Assembly: GCA_947176375.1 (NCBI GenBank)
Contig: CAMWQM010000012.1
Coordinates: forward strand, 1-52,844
Direction of reading: 5' to 3'
DNA: 52,844 nt
Origin: an uncultured Helicobacteraceae bacterium
GTDB lineage: Bacteria; Campylobacterota; Campylobacteria; Campylobacterales; Helicobacteraceae
Shown: piece after piece, positions 1 through 8,800 of the stretch
How positions within the stretch are numbered: the first letter of the stretch is position 1
Layout: every line of letters begins with the position of its first letter
Made by a program: the position numbers and the translations under genes
The notes under the pieces: model-generated
The model's database searches: none
The model's input: only the letters and a program-made list of their open reading frames with translations
Told to the model about the DNA's origin: nothing

Positions 1-55
1 TTTGGCATTAAATAACATTCTTGAATATCAGGCGTTTGGCTCTCGTCCTCTCCGC
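1..55. repeat. attL: attL: left copy of 55-bp prophage-end direct repeat
   Basis: Bases 1-55 are identical to 52101-52155 and diverge at the next base. The two copies bracket a full temperate phage gene set, and the integrase gene ends about 100 bp inside the right copy, so this is read as the left attachment site. The repeat may extend further left, because the window starts here. One frame is open through the repeat (bases 2-67, ending in the peptide FGSRPLRNII and a stop), so the target could be the 3' end of a host gene. The end of the repeat also resembles the acceptor end of a serine tRNA (cctctccgc), but no proper T-arm is present. Confidence 0.9.
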
Positions 56-63
56 AATATCAT

Positions 64-110
64 TTGATAATCAAGCGATTATCAAAAAAGTACACGAAAA
101 GGTACACGAA
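64..110. promoter_or_regulatory. Left arm-type sites and inverted repeat beside attL
   Basis: Two direct copies of GTACACGAA (90-98 and 102-110) lie just inside attL. The same word recurs beside the right end (52005-52025), as expected for arm-type binding sites of a tyrosine integrase. A perfect 9-bp inverted repeat, TTGATAATC and GATTATCAA around a 4-nt loop (64-85), sits between the core repeat and the arm sites; it could bind an excisionase or host factor. The role is inferred from position and repetition. Confidence 0.55.
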
Positions 111-147
111 GCGACCCCGAAAGTCACATTTCCGGGGTCGCTTTTTT
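111..147 (+). terminator. Rho-independent terminator (rightward)
   Basis: A perfect 9-bp GC-rich stem (GCGACCCCG with CGGGGTCGC) around a 13-nt loop is followed directly by six T. It would stop transcription entering from the host at the left end, so it insulates the prophage. Confidence 0.75.
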
Positions 148-172
148 GTGTGAGTAATCACTCACAGACCCA

Positions 173-203
173 AAAAGAAAACGCCCGACAAGATGCCGGG
201 CGA
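173..203 (-). terminator. Rho-independent terminator ending the leftward late transcript
   Basis: Read on the minus strand, the stem CGCCCG/CGGGCG is followed by a T-rich run (ttttcttttt). It lies about 60 bp beyond the stop of the last leftward gene (266-880) and is the natural end of the lysis transcript. Confidence 0.7.
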
Positions 204-265
204 ATTGTCATTGTTCCCCTTTCGGGGCTTTCGCAACAATGATGTTGCAAAGGTAAGAATTTTTT

Positions 266-880
266 TCAAAAGATGCGGCGCAACCCTGATAAAATTCTTT
301 TTATCCAATTCAAGATTGGAACACGTTTCAGGTATAGAAGCGCAACCGCGCCGACGGCGACAATATAAAAGATGTACCGCCAACGCTTGGGGTCGGGCGC
401 GGGTTGTTCGACACGATTGTTTGTTTCTTCGGCGACCGAAACATTTGCATTGCATTTGGATTCCTCTTGCTTTCGGGATTCCTTGCTTTCACCGTTAGTC
501 TTGTTTTCCGATTCAATGACGGTTTGCCGAATTGATTTGATGTTGCCGGACACCTGACCAAAACCGGGAATGTTAACGGATGCGGTCGGGGGTGTTCGTG
601 TCGGGGCGGGTTCGGGATTATCCTTTGCCGCGTCGGGCGATGCCTTTGCGTCCGGCGAAGCTGCCGGGGTTGGGGTCGTGTCAAAGATAATTTCAGTTAT
701 TACGACTTTGCCGTGTTCCGTCCGGGTCGTGTCAACAACCGTTTCGGTTTCTTGCTTGGTCGCTTCCTGAACACTTGTCGAATCGACCGACACGGCGGTG
801 GTCGCTTCCTGAACCTTGCGTATCGAAGCACACGACGCAAGCATCAGGGCAAGGGCGATGAAGAAGAACACACGTTTCAT
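266..880 (-). CDS. Lipoprotein with C-terminal membrane anchor, candidate unimolecular spanin
   Basis: 204 residues. The N-terminus is a lipoprotein signal with lipobox LASC (Cys17). The middle, about residues 20-165, is Ser/Thr/Pro/Ala-rich, charged and low in complexity. The C-terminus has a hydrophobic segment at about 169-184 followed by a basic tail ([11 protein letters not shown]). A protein tethered to the outer membrane by its lipid and to the inner membrane by a C-terminal helix is the topology of u-spanins such as T1 gp11. It is the last gene of the lysis cassette, overlapping the endolysin start by 4 nt, and stands after holin and endolysin where spanins are found. Spanin function is inferred from topology and context; no sequence similarity is claimed. 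Confidence 0.6.
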   Translation of the reverse strand: MKRVFFFIALALMLASCASIRKVQEATTAVSVDSTSVQEATKQETETVVDTTRTEHGKVVITEIIFDTTPTPAASPDAKASPDAAKDNPEPAPTRTPPTASVNIPGFGQVSGNIKSIRQTVIESENKTNGESKESRKQEESKCNANVSVAEETNNRVEQPAPDPKRWRYIFYIVAVGAVALLYLKRVPILNWIKRILSGLRRIF

Positions 881-1461
881 GAGCGAAATTCTTTTATCGC
901 TTCAAGACGGCGCAACCATCCATTGATGAAGCGTTTGTTGGTGTGCTTCTTCAATTCGGCTTCCGTCGCCTTGCGTCCGATTTTGCGTTCATACTTTGCC
1001 ACCGATTGCGCGGTGATGTCGTTTAAGAACTTCTTGCGGGCTTCAAAGATTGCGTCGAAAAGCTGCTGTGGGTTGGCGGCATTGACGGCGGCAAGGGTCT
1101 TTTCGCCAACGATGCCATCAGGTGTGACACCCAAGACACGTTGCGGAATTACAATGCCGTGCTTGCCTGACCCCCATACCCAATCGACAAGGATGTTTGC
1201 GACACCTTGCGACAAGATGCGGTCGGCTTTCCACCTATCCCAAAAAGCGGGCTTCAACACGCGGTCGCGCACGTCGGCATCGGTCAGCATTTTCAGGTCG
1301 GCAACATCAATGTCGCCGTCGCCGTCTTTGTCGTAACCGACTTGTCGCCACGTTGCGATTGTTACGCCTTTGTTTGTCGCGCCCCCGGCATCGGCGGGGT
1401 CATTGACAAAACCACCCTCAAATTTGAGGATGTAAGGCAATAAGGAATCAACATTTGCCAT
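877..1461 (-). CDS. Endolysin, glycoside hydrolase family 108 (N-acetylmuramidase)
   Basis: 194 residues, a usual length for GH108 muramidases. The N-terminal motif FEGGFVNDP followed by [10 protein letters not shown] matches the family signature, with Glu15 as the expected catalytic acid. The C-terminal half is the putative peptidoglycan-binding region, with [17 protein letters not shown] typical of that fold. An acidic loop [13 protein letters not shown] at about residues 44-56 looks like an EF-hand or dockerin-type calcium loop. There is no signal peptide, so export would need the upstream holin. It cuts the glycan strands of murein during lysis. Confidence 0.88.
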   Translation of the reverse strand: MANVDSLLPYILKFEGGFVNDPADAGGATNKGVTIATWRQVGYDKDGDGDIDVADLKMLTDADVRDRVLKPAFWDRWKADRILSQGVANILVDWVWGSGKHGIVIPQRVLGVTPDGIVGEKTLAAVNAANPQQLFDAIFEARKKFLNDITAQSVAKYERKIGRKATEAELKKHTNKRFINGWLRRLEAIKEFRS

Positions 1462-1483
1462 GTGGATAAATGATTGGGGTTAA

Positions 1484-2008
1484 TTACTCAACACCGGGCG
1501 ATGTTGCCGTGGTGTCATTGTTCTTGTTCCTTTCGGGGTGCTTCAATTCGTGCAAGTCGATGTCAAAATGCCTTTCGGTCTTATCAACCATGATTCGTTG
1601 TGCGACATCTGCCCAACGTGCATCATTACAAGACGATTCGTTTTCAAGCATTGACCATATTTGCCAAAAACACACCGTTCCGGCAACGATGTTGGGCAAC
1701 ATCATCGCCATGTCGGGGAAAATGATTGTGTCTATCAGGTAGGCAAGCACGGTCACGGCATAAACTTTCACAAGTGTAATGAAAACACGTCCGGCGTAAT
1801 GGCTTTTGAACTTGCCATCGTTTGCACCGGGAAATTTCTTCTTGACGCGGCGCGACAATGACCATGCCGTGTAACAATCAAGCAACACGGCAAAGGTGCA
1901 AACGATGATGAAAGGGAATGTCGGGCGCAAGAATCCTATCAGTGCGCCGACCGCCCCCATCAGGTATTTGCCGACCGCCGAAATAAGCGGATGGAGTTCG
2001 TTTGTCAT
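1484..2008 (-). CDS. Phage holin family membrane protein
   Basis: 174 residues, starting at the ATG at 2006-2008 directly after the stop of the previous gene (2010). A longer in-frame ORF upstream overlaps that gene and is not used. There are three hydrophobic segments: about residues 10-25, 29-46 and 70-95. The pattern (helix, helix with a YTAW-type end, basic loop, helix, long charged tail) is that of Bacteroidota class holins related to toxin-secretion/phage lysis holins. The hydrophilic C-terminal tail is long for a holin. It lies immediately upstream of the muramidase gene, and the role, pore formation in the inner membrane to release or activate the endolysin, rests on topology and position. 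Confidence 0.72.
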   Translation of the reverse strand: MTNELHPLISAVGKYLMGAVGALIGFLRPTFPFIIVCTFAVLLDCYTAWSLSRRVKKKFPGANDGKFKSHYAGRVFITLVKVYAVTVLAYLIDTIIFPDMAMMLPNIVAGTVCFWQIWSMLENESSCNDARWADVAQRIMVDKTERHFDIDLHELKHPERNKNNDTTATSPGVE

Positions 2009-2009
2009 A

Positions 2010-2426
2010 TCAAGTGAAATTGAAACACTTTCCGACTTTGACAATGGTTGTGTCAATCGGATAAAGTTCAACGGGTGATTCGCCCTTTGCGGCGCGTTCA
2101 TCATTGATTGTCGAAATCTTTGCTTCTGCTTCTTGGATTCCCTCAATAAGGATGTCCGACCCGGTGAAGCAACAACGCCTTTCGCCGTCGGGTGTGCCAT
2201 CCGGCTTCTTCACAAAGAAGTCGCCGTTTGAATCTGCACTTTCATTGAACGACGCAAGAACGACTTGCATTTGCAGTCGCAACCCTGAATTGTTCTTGCC
2301 CGTGAACTTTGATTTTGAAATCTTGGTTTTCTCAATCAAAATCCGCTTGCCGAACAATTCTTCAATCTCGATTCCTTTTCCGATTATTGCCCCGGATTCA
2401 ATTCCGAGGTCGCCAAACCTTGCCAT
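2010..2426 (-). CDS. Conserved phage protein of unknown function
   Basis: 138 residues, soluble, without signal or membrane segment. It starts MARFGDLGIESG and contains a beta-rich stretch around residues 25-90 (RILIEKTKISKSKF, LRLQMQVVLASF), followed by a helical segment and a short C-terminal strand ending in KCFNFT. It lies between the DGR block and the holin. Small beta-rich proteins in this position are common in Bacteroidales prophages, but I recognise no function. Confidence 0.6.
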   Translation of the reverse strand: MARFGDLGIESGAIIGKGIEIEELFGKRILIEKTKISKSKFTGKNNSGLRLQMQVVLASFNESADSNGDFFVKKPDGTPDGERRCCFTGSDILIEGIQEAEAKISTINDERAAKGESPVELYPIDTTIVKVGKCFNFT

Positions 2427-2448
2427 TGTTAGTAAGTGTTAGTGAATA

Positions 2449-2856
2449 TTAGATTTTCAGCGCATCGACCACTGCCGCGTCGATTTCTTCGGTCAGCATC
2501 AAGAAATCCTTGTAACGCTGAACGGCATCTTCATCGACCTTGATTCCGAAAACGTGCTTGTTGTATGAATTGACAAGTTCAAATTCGGCGGTTTCGTCCA
2601 CAAGTGAACGGATGATTTCACGCTTTAAGTTCGCTTTTGTCGGGTTTGCAAATGTCCTGACCTCATAGCAAGACCAACCCGTTTGTGTTTCTTCCGCATC
2701 GGCGGACTGAACGGCGATGTCACCGCCGGGGTTGCCCATTTCGGGGGCGACATTCAGGCGCACGACGCAAGACCCGTCGTTGTCTTTTTCAAGCGTCAGG
2801 GGCTTTCCGTGCGTCATGTCGTAGTGCGCGTTGGGGGCGATTGAAACTAATTTCAT
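2449..2856 (-). CDS. Conserved phage protein downstream of the DGR reverse transcriptase
   Basis: 135 residues. The N-terminal half is beta-rich (MKLVSIAPNAHYDMTHGK, then VVRLNVAPEMG) and the C-terminal half helical (TKANLKREIIRSLV, DEDAVQRYKDFLMLTEEID). Its start overlaps the 3' end of the RT gene by 68 nt in another frame. The position next to the RT raises the possibility of a DGR accessory (Avd-like) protein. However, Avd proteins are all-helical bundles and this one is not, and similar proteins occur beside tail genes in Bacteroidales phages without a DGR. Function unknown. Confidence 0.55.
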   Translation of the reverse strand: MKLVSIAPNAHYDMTHGKPLTLEKDNDGSCVVRLNVAPEMGNPGGDIAVQSADAEETQTGWSCYEVRTFANPTKANLKREIIRSLVDETAEFELVNSYNKHVFGIKVDEDAVQRYKDFLMLTEEIDAAVVDALKI

Positions 2857-3847
2857 ACGGCATTTTTGTTTTTAGTTTGTTAAAAAGGTTGATTGAATTG
2901 CAGTATTTACACCAGCCCCACCAACTGCAAATTTGTTGGCGATAGGCTTCTTTCGGCATCGGCTTTTTGCGTTTGTTCAAACGTGCCACCCGGCGGCACA
3001 ACCGTTGCTTGATAGACTTGCGCAATCGCGTGTGGGTGTGATAAAAGACGTAACCCAAGAAGTCAATTCCGCGCGAATCGACGGGGAACACTTGATAATT
3101 CCTTTTGACTTTCAGTTTCAGCCCGACAAGATATGCCCGGATGTCGTGCAATAGTTGATGCAAGGATTCCTTGTTGTCGGATAGAATCACAATATCATCG
3201 GCATATCGCCAATAATACTTCACCTGCTTTTCCTCTTTCAACCAATGGTCAAAGTAAGCCAAGACAAGGTTTGCAAAGTATTGTGACAAGTAGTTGCCAA
3301 TCGGTACGCCTGACGGCACGGAATCAATGATTTCATCAAGAAGTGAAAGCAATCGTGCGTCTTTGATTTTACGGCGCACGATGCTTTTCAAAACTGAATG
3401 GTCGATTGACGGATAAAACTTGCGGATGTCGATTTTCAGGCAATACCGTGTGCCGTCCTTATCTTCACGCAACGCCCGGCGGACGGACTTTGCACAAGCA
3501 TGGATGCCGCGATTCTTGATGCACGAATAAGTGTCTTTTGTAAACACCGACACCCAAATGGGTTCAAGCACGTTCATCAAGGCATGATGCAAGATTCGGT
3601 CGGGATAGTATGGCAAGCGATAAATCAACCGCTCTTTGGGTTCGTAGATTGTGAAAACGTGATAAGGCGATGTCTTGAAAGTTCCGTTCTTTAATTGCTC
3701 ATGCAACGCAAGAATGTGTGCTTCACGGTTCTTGTCGTGAAGTTGCACACCATAAGACCGCAACTTTCCACGCCTTGCCCTTTCGTCGGCAAGACGTAAA
3801 TTGTCAAGGCTTATGACCTTTTCAAAAAGGTTGTTCAAACGCTTCAT
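2789..3847 (-). CDS. DGR reverse transcriptase
   Basis: 352 residues from the ATG at 3845-3847 (MKRLNNLFEK); an in-frame start 39 nt upstream is also possible. The RT palm motifs are present: KIDIRKFYPSI (motif A), VPIGNYLSQYFANLVL (motif B) and YADD at residues 215-218 (catalytic motif C). Motif B contains IGNYLSQ, the [IVL]GxxxSQ signature that separates DGR RTs from group II intron and retron RTs (which have QG at that place). The enzyme copies the template repeat RNA with adenine-specific errors, and the cDNA replaces variable repeats in target genes. The template repeat lies 145 bp upstream and the first target just beyond it, all on one strand, which is a canonical target-template-RT cassette. 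Confidence 0.93.
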   Translation of the reverse strand: MKRLNNLFEKVISLDNLRLADERARRGKLRSYGVQLHDKNREAHILALHEQLKNGTFKTSPYHVFTIYEPKERLIYRLPYYPDRILHHALMNVLEPIWVSVFTKDTYSCIKNRGIHACAKSVRRALREDKDGTRYCLKIDIRKFYPSIDHSVLKSIVRRKIKDARLLSLLDEIIDSVPSGVPIGNYLSQYFANLVLAYFDHWLKEEKQVKYYWRYADDIVILSDNKESLHQLLHDIRAYLVGLKLKVKRNYQVFPVDSRGIDFLGYVFYHTHTRLRKSIKQRLCRRVARLNKRKKPMPKEAYRQQICSWWGWCKYCNSINLFNKLKTKMPYEISFNRPQRALRHDARKAPDA

Positions 3848-3992
3848 GTTTGCTTGAATAATAGGCTTCTTCGGTTGCCCTACCAAAGCCGTTCAACGTG
3901 ATTTGTTTTTTGCCGTGGGTCGCCCCACTCATTCATCCCCGGAACGGGATGTTTTTGTGGCAAGGTTTCAGGTGATGCAACTATATTTTTAC

Positions 3993-4108
3993 AAGCATAG
4001 CTGAGAACCGATATTCGCATTCGTATTCGACGGCGCATTATTCGTATTCGCATACACGAAGCCTGCATTCGCACCATTATTCGCATTACCGCTGAACAAA
4101 ACGCCGCG
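3993..4108 (-). other. TR: DGR template repeat (TR)
   Basis: This 116-bp stretch aligns without gaps to 4201-4316 (VR1). There are 15 differences, and every one falls at a TR adenine on the minus (sense) strand (28 adenines available). Its low-coordinate 77 bp also align with 42942-43018 (VR2), with 13 differences, again all at adenines. In the frame of the targets it contains ten AAT codons, the typical DGR hot codon. It lies between the target gene stop (4176) and the RT start, and would be transcribed leftward as the mutagenic template RNA. A 79-aa ORF across it is a chance reading frame. Confidence 0.95.
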
Positions 4109-4175
4109 ACACCTGACAACCCTTTTATCTTCGTTTCAAGATTCGCTTAAAATGCTTTCGGGGAACGATTTCCGC

Positions 4176-5495
4176 TTACGCGGCGGCTTCGATTGGGTAA
4201 AAGCAAAGCCGAGAACCGATAGTCGCAGACGTATTCGACGGCGCATAAAGCGTATTCGCAAACACGAAGCCCGCATTCGCACCAGTATGCGCAGCACCGC
4301 CGAACAAAACGCCGCGTGTGGCTTCACCACTTGCGGGGATGTTTGTATAGAAATAGTCGCAGAAATAGGTGGTTGTTCCCGCGCCGATGTCATGGGGCAT
4401 GATTTCGCCGTGTTCGCCGAGAATCAGGGCTTTTACATATCCCTCTTTACGGGGCAAGTTGCCGCGCAACTGATAGTCAGACCCGATGGTGCTTGCAAAG
4501 GATTCGGGCTTGTCGCAAACGTAAAATTCCGACACACCCCCGGCGGCATCCGACTGAATGTTGCAAAGGCAACCATCAGTCCATTTCCAAATATGCCCGA
4601 AAGGATTTGTCACACCGCGATAAGACGGCACGGCAACGACAAGGGGTGTTGTGGCATCATAGGACGCGGGCAAGGTGTAATCGACACACCCGGTCTTGTT
4701 GCCAAGCGACAAAGTGTGACCACAAGGGATGAAAGGATTGTAACCGTTCATCGTGTTCCACTTTGTGCTGTTCAGGGTGGTAACACCCGCGCCAAGTCCG
4801 CCTTGATGGAATCCGTCGGCGGTCAATGCGGCGTTGAAAGCTGCTTGCGAATTGAAGTTGCAATATTCAATCGCAAAGAACCACCACAACTTGCGGTGTG
4901 TCTGATACAAGTTGCAGTTCCACGACACTGACCCGCGCTTGCGGGCGTATGCTCGAAAGTTTGTCAGGCTGATTCCCGTTGCCGGGCGACCTAACAACGT
5001 GTGGTCGGTATCGTCGTATGTGGCATTGTTAGTGCCGCCGCGATAATCGACACCGTTGTTGACCACGGCGCAAAGGGTGTTTGTTGACCTCTGCACGCAC
5101 GCTTCATCGGCGGAAACATAGTCTTTGCGCCACTTGATGAAGCCCGGCAAGGGTTGGTCGGACATCAGGGCGCGGCACTTGTTGCCGTCCATTTCAAAAC
5201 GCATATAAGCGTCGGGCAACTCAACCATGAATTGACCGTCTGCCCCGGTCAGGTTTGCCGCCGCGCCGTTGTCGCGCTTTGAAGAATCGTTTGCGTGTAA
5301 GTAGTAGTTGACCGTTCCATTGTCGCGTAAAACGCAACGTCGCATAAGTGACTGCACGGGCAAAGACTTGTGAAGTTCATCTTTGCCGACACGGGTCGGG
5401 ATGGGATTTGAAACGGTCTTATCCCATTCGATGCCGTAATAATAGTCATAAGCGAATGTGGGCGTTGTGTTGCCCATTCCGATTAAAAGACCCAT
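4176..5495 (-). CDS. DGR target protein 1, tail-tip or receptor-binding protein with variable C-type lectin-like end
   Basis: 439 residues. The N-terminal part has many aromatic residues and the pattern of a formylglycine-generating-enzyme/C-type-lectin-like domain. Features are a central region with WNCNLYQTHRKLWWFFAIEY, and a C-terminal segment FCDYFY followed by GVLFGG and ending in GSRLCFYPIEAAA. The variable repeat codes for residues 394-432, just before the end, where DGR ligand-binding sites lie. Varied residues are at AAT codons of the template. It follows the tail-tip genes and a 90-residue structural protein (stop and start 2 nt apart), so it probably sits at the tail end and binds the host surface. 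Receptor binding is inferred from DGR precedents; the VR itself is directly visible. Confidence 0.9.
   Translation of the reverse strand: MGLLIGMGNTTPTFAYDYYYGIEWDKTVSNPIPTRVGKDELHKSLPVQSLMRRCVLRDNGTVNYYLHANDSSKRDNGAAANLTGADGQFMVELPDAYMRFEMDGNKCRALMSDQPLPGFIKWRKDYVSADEACVQRSTNTLCAVVNNGVDYRGGTNNATYDDTDHTLLGRPATGISLTNFRAYARKRGSVSWNCNLYQTHRKLWWFFAIEYCNFNSQAAFNAALTADGFHQGGLGAGVTTLNSTKWNTMNGYNPFIPCGHTLSLGNKTGCVDYTLPASYDATTPLVVAVPSYRGVTNPFGHIWKWTDGCLCNIQSDAAGGVSEFYVCDKPESFASTIGSDYQLRGNLPRKEGYVKALILGEHGEIMPHDIGAGTTTYFCDYFYTNIPASGEATRGVLFGGAAHTGANAGFVFANTLYAPSNTSATIGSRLCFYPIEAAA
4201..4316 (-). repeat. VR1: DGR variable repeat 1 (VR1)
   Basis: 116 bp, aligned one-to-one with TR at an offset of 208. 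Fifteen substitutions map to TR plus-strand T positions 3998, 4002, 4014, 4020, 4021, 4039, 4041, 4042, 4053, 4064, 4077, 4081, 4086, 4087 and 4093, all adenines in the sense strand. Outside 4201-4316 the similarity stops abruptly. The end nearest the stop codon (GGTTCTCGGCTTTGCTT in sense) is the presumed initiation site of mutagenic homing; TR differs from it only at adenines. Confidence 0.95.
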
Positions 5496-5496
5496 A

Positions 5497-5769
5497 TTAG
5501 AAGCCCCATTTTAGGTTAATATTAGCCAACGACGTTGGCGCGATTTGTCTCACGATTTCAGGATTCCACCCGCAGTTGAATTGCGTTTCGATGAAATCAC
5601 CGTCAGGCATCCCCGCAAGTCGCACGGAAAGCACGACCGGGGCGATGCCGTCGTTCTTGATGTTGAAGCACTGACCGTCCGGCAATGAAAAGCCGGAATC
5701 AGTCAGGGCAACGACACCCATTTTGCCAATTTGGGCGGAAACTTGTTCGCCCGACCTTGTTGTGTTCAT
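5497..5769 (-). CDS. Small structural protein upstream of the DGR target
   Basis: 90 residues, predicted beta-rich, without signal or membrane segment (DGQCFNIKNDGIAPVVLSVRLAGM). It begins a new transcription unit: a terminator-like hairpin (5847-5877) and one copy of the 19-bp palindrome (5807-5825) precede it, with a -7 box TAATTTTG at 5793-5800 on the minus strand. Its stop is 2 nt from the start of the 439-residue DGR target. I infer a tail-tip component or chaperone/connector for the variable protein; no family is recognised. Confidence 0.6.
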   Translation of the reverse strand: MNTTRSGEQVSAQIGKMGVVALTDSGFSLPDGQCFNIKNDGIAPVVLSVRLAGMPDGDFIETQFNCGWNPEIVRQIAPTSLANINLKWGF

Positions 5770-5806
5770 TTCGTTTTCGATTTAGTCGATGCAAAATTAC
5801 TTTAAT

Positions 5807-5825
5807 GTGTCGCACTATGAAACAC
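5807..5825 (-). promoter_or_regulatory. 19-bp palindromic operator-like site, copy 1
   Basis: GTGTCGCACTATGAAACAC on the plus strand, an imperfect palindrome of the family found nine times in the window. It lies 37 nt upstream of the 5497-5769 gene. A -7 promoter box (TAATTTTG, minus strand) starts 7 nt downstream of it, so the palindrome covers the -33 region of that promoter. Confidence 0.6.
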
Positions 5826-5846
5826 AGTTGAATAAATAAAGCATAA

Positions 5847-5877
5847 CTTGTCAGGTGTTACCCGGTCGCCTGACAAG
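5847..5877 (-). terminator. Terminator-like hairpin after the Tal gene
   Basis: A perfect 9-bp stem, CTTGTCAGG/CCTGACAAG with a 13-nt loop, starts 12 bp beyond the stop of 5889-10037. It is followed on the minus strand by the AT-rich run ttatgctttattt. It would end or attenuate the tail transcript before the DGR/lysis transcript starts. Confidence 0.6.
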
Positions 5878-5888
5878 CCATGACCCGG

Positions 5889-8800
5889 TTATGTTACGTT
5901 TTTTATCTTCCAATAGGAGTTGCGCCCATCGTGAATTAAAGTGACTTCGTGGGTGGTATCGCCCCCGATTGTGTATGTCCCCGACACGGCGTTTCTTCCG
6001 TTGTAAAGCGGTGTTCCATCGTTTGGTGTTTGTAATGCGATATTTGCATTTCCGCGCATTGACAAAATGCGTAATTTTGCCGTGAACGGCGTTCCACCGC
6101 GAATGCCAAGCAAGTATCTCATTGTTTGGACACCGGGCAATTGTGCAAGTTTGTTGGCAACGGCATTCTTCACAATGAAAACCGACCCAAGAAACGGTGT
6201 TAGATTAACAATTGATATTGCCGATGAATTCGTTTCAATATAGTTTCCAATCTCTGCAATCGCACCTTGTGCCACAATCGCACCATTGGTTTTTAAGGCA
6301 ACGCCCCCGCCGTGTTGGGTGTATGTTTCAATCAGGAATGCGGGTTGCATACATTGTTCATACCCGGTCAAAACATCATATTTGTAAATGTGTCCAAGTG
6401 TACCAAACTGATATGATGAATTGATGTTTGCGTAATGACCGAAGGACACACGCCCGAAAGGGTGTTGTGCGGCATTGCCCTGATTAGTGTTTTGGGTTTG
6501 AATCCTTATGGATTCGGGGGAAATCAACATTTTTGTTCCCGTCGTTAACGCCCAATTTGAAACATCGCCATAAGACAACCCGTTTGCCGTTATCTGCAAA
6601 GACGTTGCACCTGAACCAATCGTGCCGGAAATTGCCTTGATAACACCCTCGACCGTTGCTTTGGTCATAACAACCGACCCGTCTTGCATAACCCGATAAG
6701 GCGCGGATGCTCGATTCTCAAAGGATGCACCAGCCCAAAAGCGAATCGACGATGCCGCCGTTCCCTGCCCGGTCATACCCGCAAGGATGCTCTTGTTGTT
6801 GCCCGCAACCTGAATCGTGCCGGACGTAACAATGCCGCCGTCGATGGTCGTTTTGGTGTTGTCATAATACACCGCAACAACCCAATCATTGACATTGTAT
6901 GATTGCCCGGTGGCTTTTGCAGTGACACAACGGCGCAATTCTTTTCCGTCCACCCAAAGGTCGCCGATGTCATAAGGTGGGTAAGGGGTTGAAACGAAAA
7001 CTTGACGTTTGCCGTCAGCGGTGTCTTGTGCTTTTGACGCGGCTTCATAAGCTGCAACGGCTTTTTCATCCTGAACAATCGTCCAATTGTAGATGGGTGT
7101 CCGCTCCCCCGTAAGTGGATGGTCGAAAAAAGCGACAATGCCATAATATTTTAGCTGCTTTGCCGTAGGCTTATACCACATATCGCCGGAGTGTCTTTCT
7201 CTAAGGGGGGTTGTTGTCCATGCGGTTGCGGGGTCGGATTCCTGAAACCACGTTTCAACCTTGCCGTCGATTTGCGTTACAAGGTTATCAATCGTGTTGG
7301 CAAAGTTGCCATTGATAAAATTGTTCAACGCTGAATCATCGGTGTATTTTGAAGCCTTTTCCCAATCGCTTGACGTGAAAGAACCTGAACTTCGGGCGGT
7401 CTTGCATCGGAATATGTCGCCGCTTGCGCCCTGAACCCAAAGGTCGCCGACCGAATAAGGGGGATAAGGTGTTGACGTGAAAATGCGGGCTTTGGAGTTT
7501 GCCGCGTCAAGGGCATCTTGCGCCAATGACAAGGCTTGCGCCAATTCCGTATCTTCCAACTCTTTCCAATAGTAATAATCAAAGGTTGACAATGCCGCAC
7601 CGGGTCGGGGGCGAATCTTGCCTTTGACATATCGCCACACCTTGCCCGTTTCGGTGTTATAATACAAGTCGCCCAAATGCTTTTCACGTTCAGTTGTGCC
7701 GCCGCTTGTGGTGTCGGCTTCAATCCAATCTTTCGCGGGTTCATTGGCTGTTGCCAACGGCGTGATGCTGTCCGGGGTCGGGTCAACGGTATAAAACCAT
7801 TGTTCAATCACGCCGTCAAGCTGCGATTGGATTTCCGAAAGAAGCCCCGGCAAGGTGTTGTTGATGAAATCCTTGCTTTCAAGGGCTTCATTGCCCAATT
7901 CTTCAAGGGTCTTTTGCTCTCCGTTGGAGTTGAACACGATACGACCGCCGATTTCGGAATTATCCAAATCGAAGTATGTTTCACCGTCGGCGGATTCGAT
8001 GCGCCCGGTCTTGATGAACCGCCCGTTTATCATCGTGAACCCATAGGTCAGGGCGACGGAACGTGCTTTGATGTCAGGGTCAACCGAATTAACAACGCCA
8101 ATCCAAAACCAATAATAATTGGAATCTTCATTGACCTTGTGTTGTGTCGATGTGATTTGAATCGTGCCGTCCTGACCTGACTTGTTGCACCGGGCATAAA
8201 TATAAAATGCCTGATTGTCCGGCGAAAGGGTTTGTTGCCCGTCGCCAAGAACCCACGACACCGCCGATTCTTCGTTGATGGTGTAATGGGTCAGCACACC
8301 GCCTTTCCAACGGAACAATCGCGGGTCGCCCTGAAAGTTCGGTTCAAAAACGGTGTTGGTCAATCCGAATTGCATTGACTTTGCACCGACGGAAAGTGCA
8401 AGTGTATCAATCGAATTGGGCTTGATTTTGTCGGTGTAATAGTCGCCTTCCGGGTCAAACACCATGTCAAGCACTTCACGACTTGACCGCCAATTTGCGC
8501 GAGCGCGGGCGGGGTCTTTTAGGTTGTTGATTTCCAAAACCTTGTCAATGTCGATAAGGTCGGAAATAACGCGGTTGGTGATGTTGGTTGTCACCGTGTC
8601 CGAAATGGTCAAGTTGTATTCGTAAGGGTCAAGCACGTTGCGCGTGATTGCCTTGATGCGAATTGCCTTGTCCACGTCGATGTCAGGGTCTTTAATAGGC
8701 ACATAATCGCCCGGAACAAACACATTGACAATGCCCGAATCAGTTGCAAAGTTTTTTTCAATGTATGCCTTTGTAACGCTGACCGAATATTGCACTTTGG

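Noticed and set aside
40..55. The attachment repeat as the 3' end of a serine tRNA gene
   Set aside because: The acceptor-like cctctccgc fits, but the bases where the T-arm should lie do not pair and the loop lacks TTCGA; no tRNA gene can be drawn within the window.
2449..2856. The protein downstream of the RT as the DGR accessory protein Avd
   Set aside because: Avd proteins are all-helical bundles of about 120 residues; this protein has a beta-rich N-terminal half, so the name is not supported.
3880..4119. A 79-codon minus-strand ORF across the template repeat
   Set aside because: It overlaps the template repeat, has arginine/methionine-rich chance composition and no coding context; the DNA is explained by the DGR template.
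4162..4173. A small inverted repeat (GGAA/TTCC) between VR1 and TR as a DGR homing hairpin
   Set aside because: Only 4 bp of stem, about 28 bp from the VR end; too weak and common to call.
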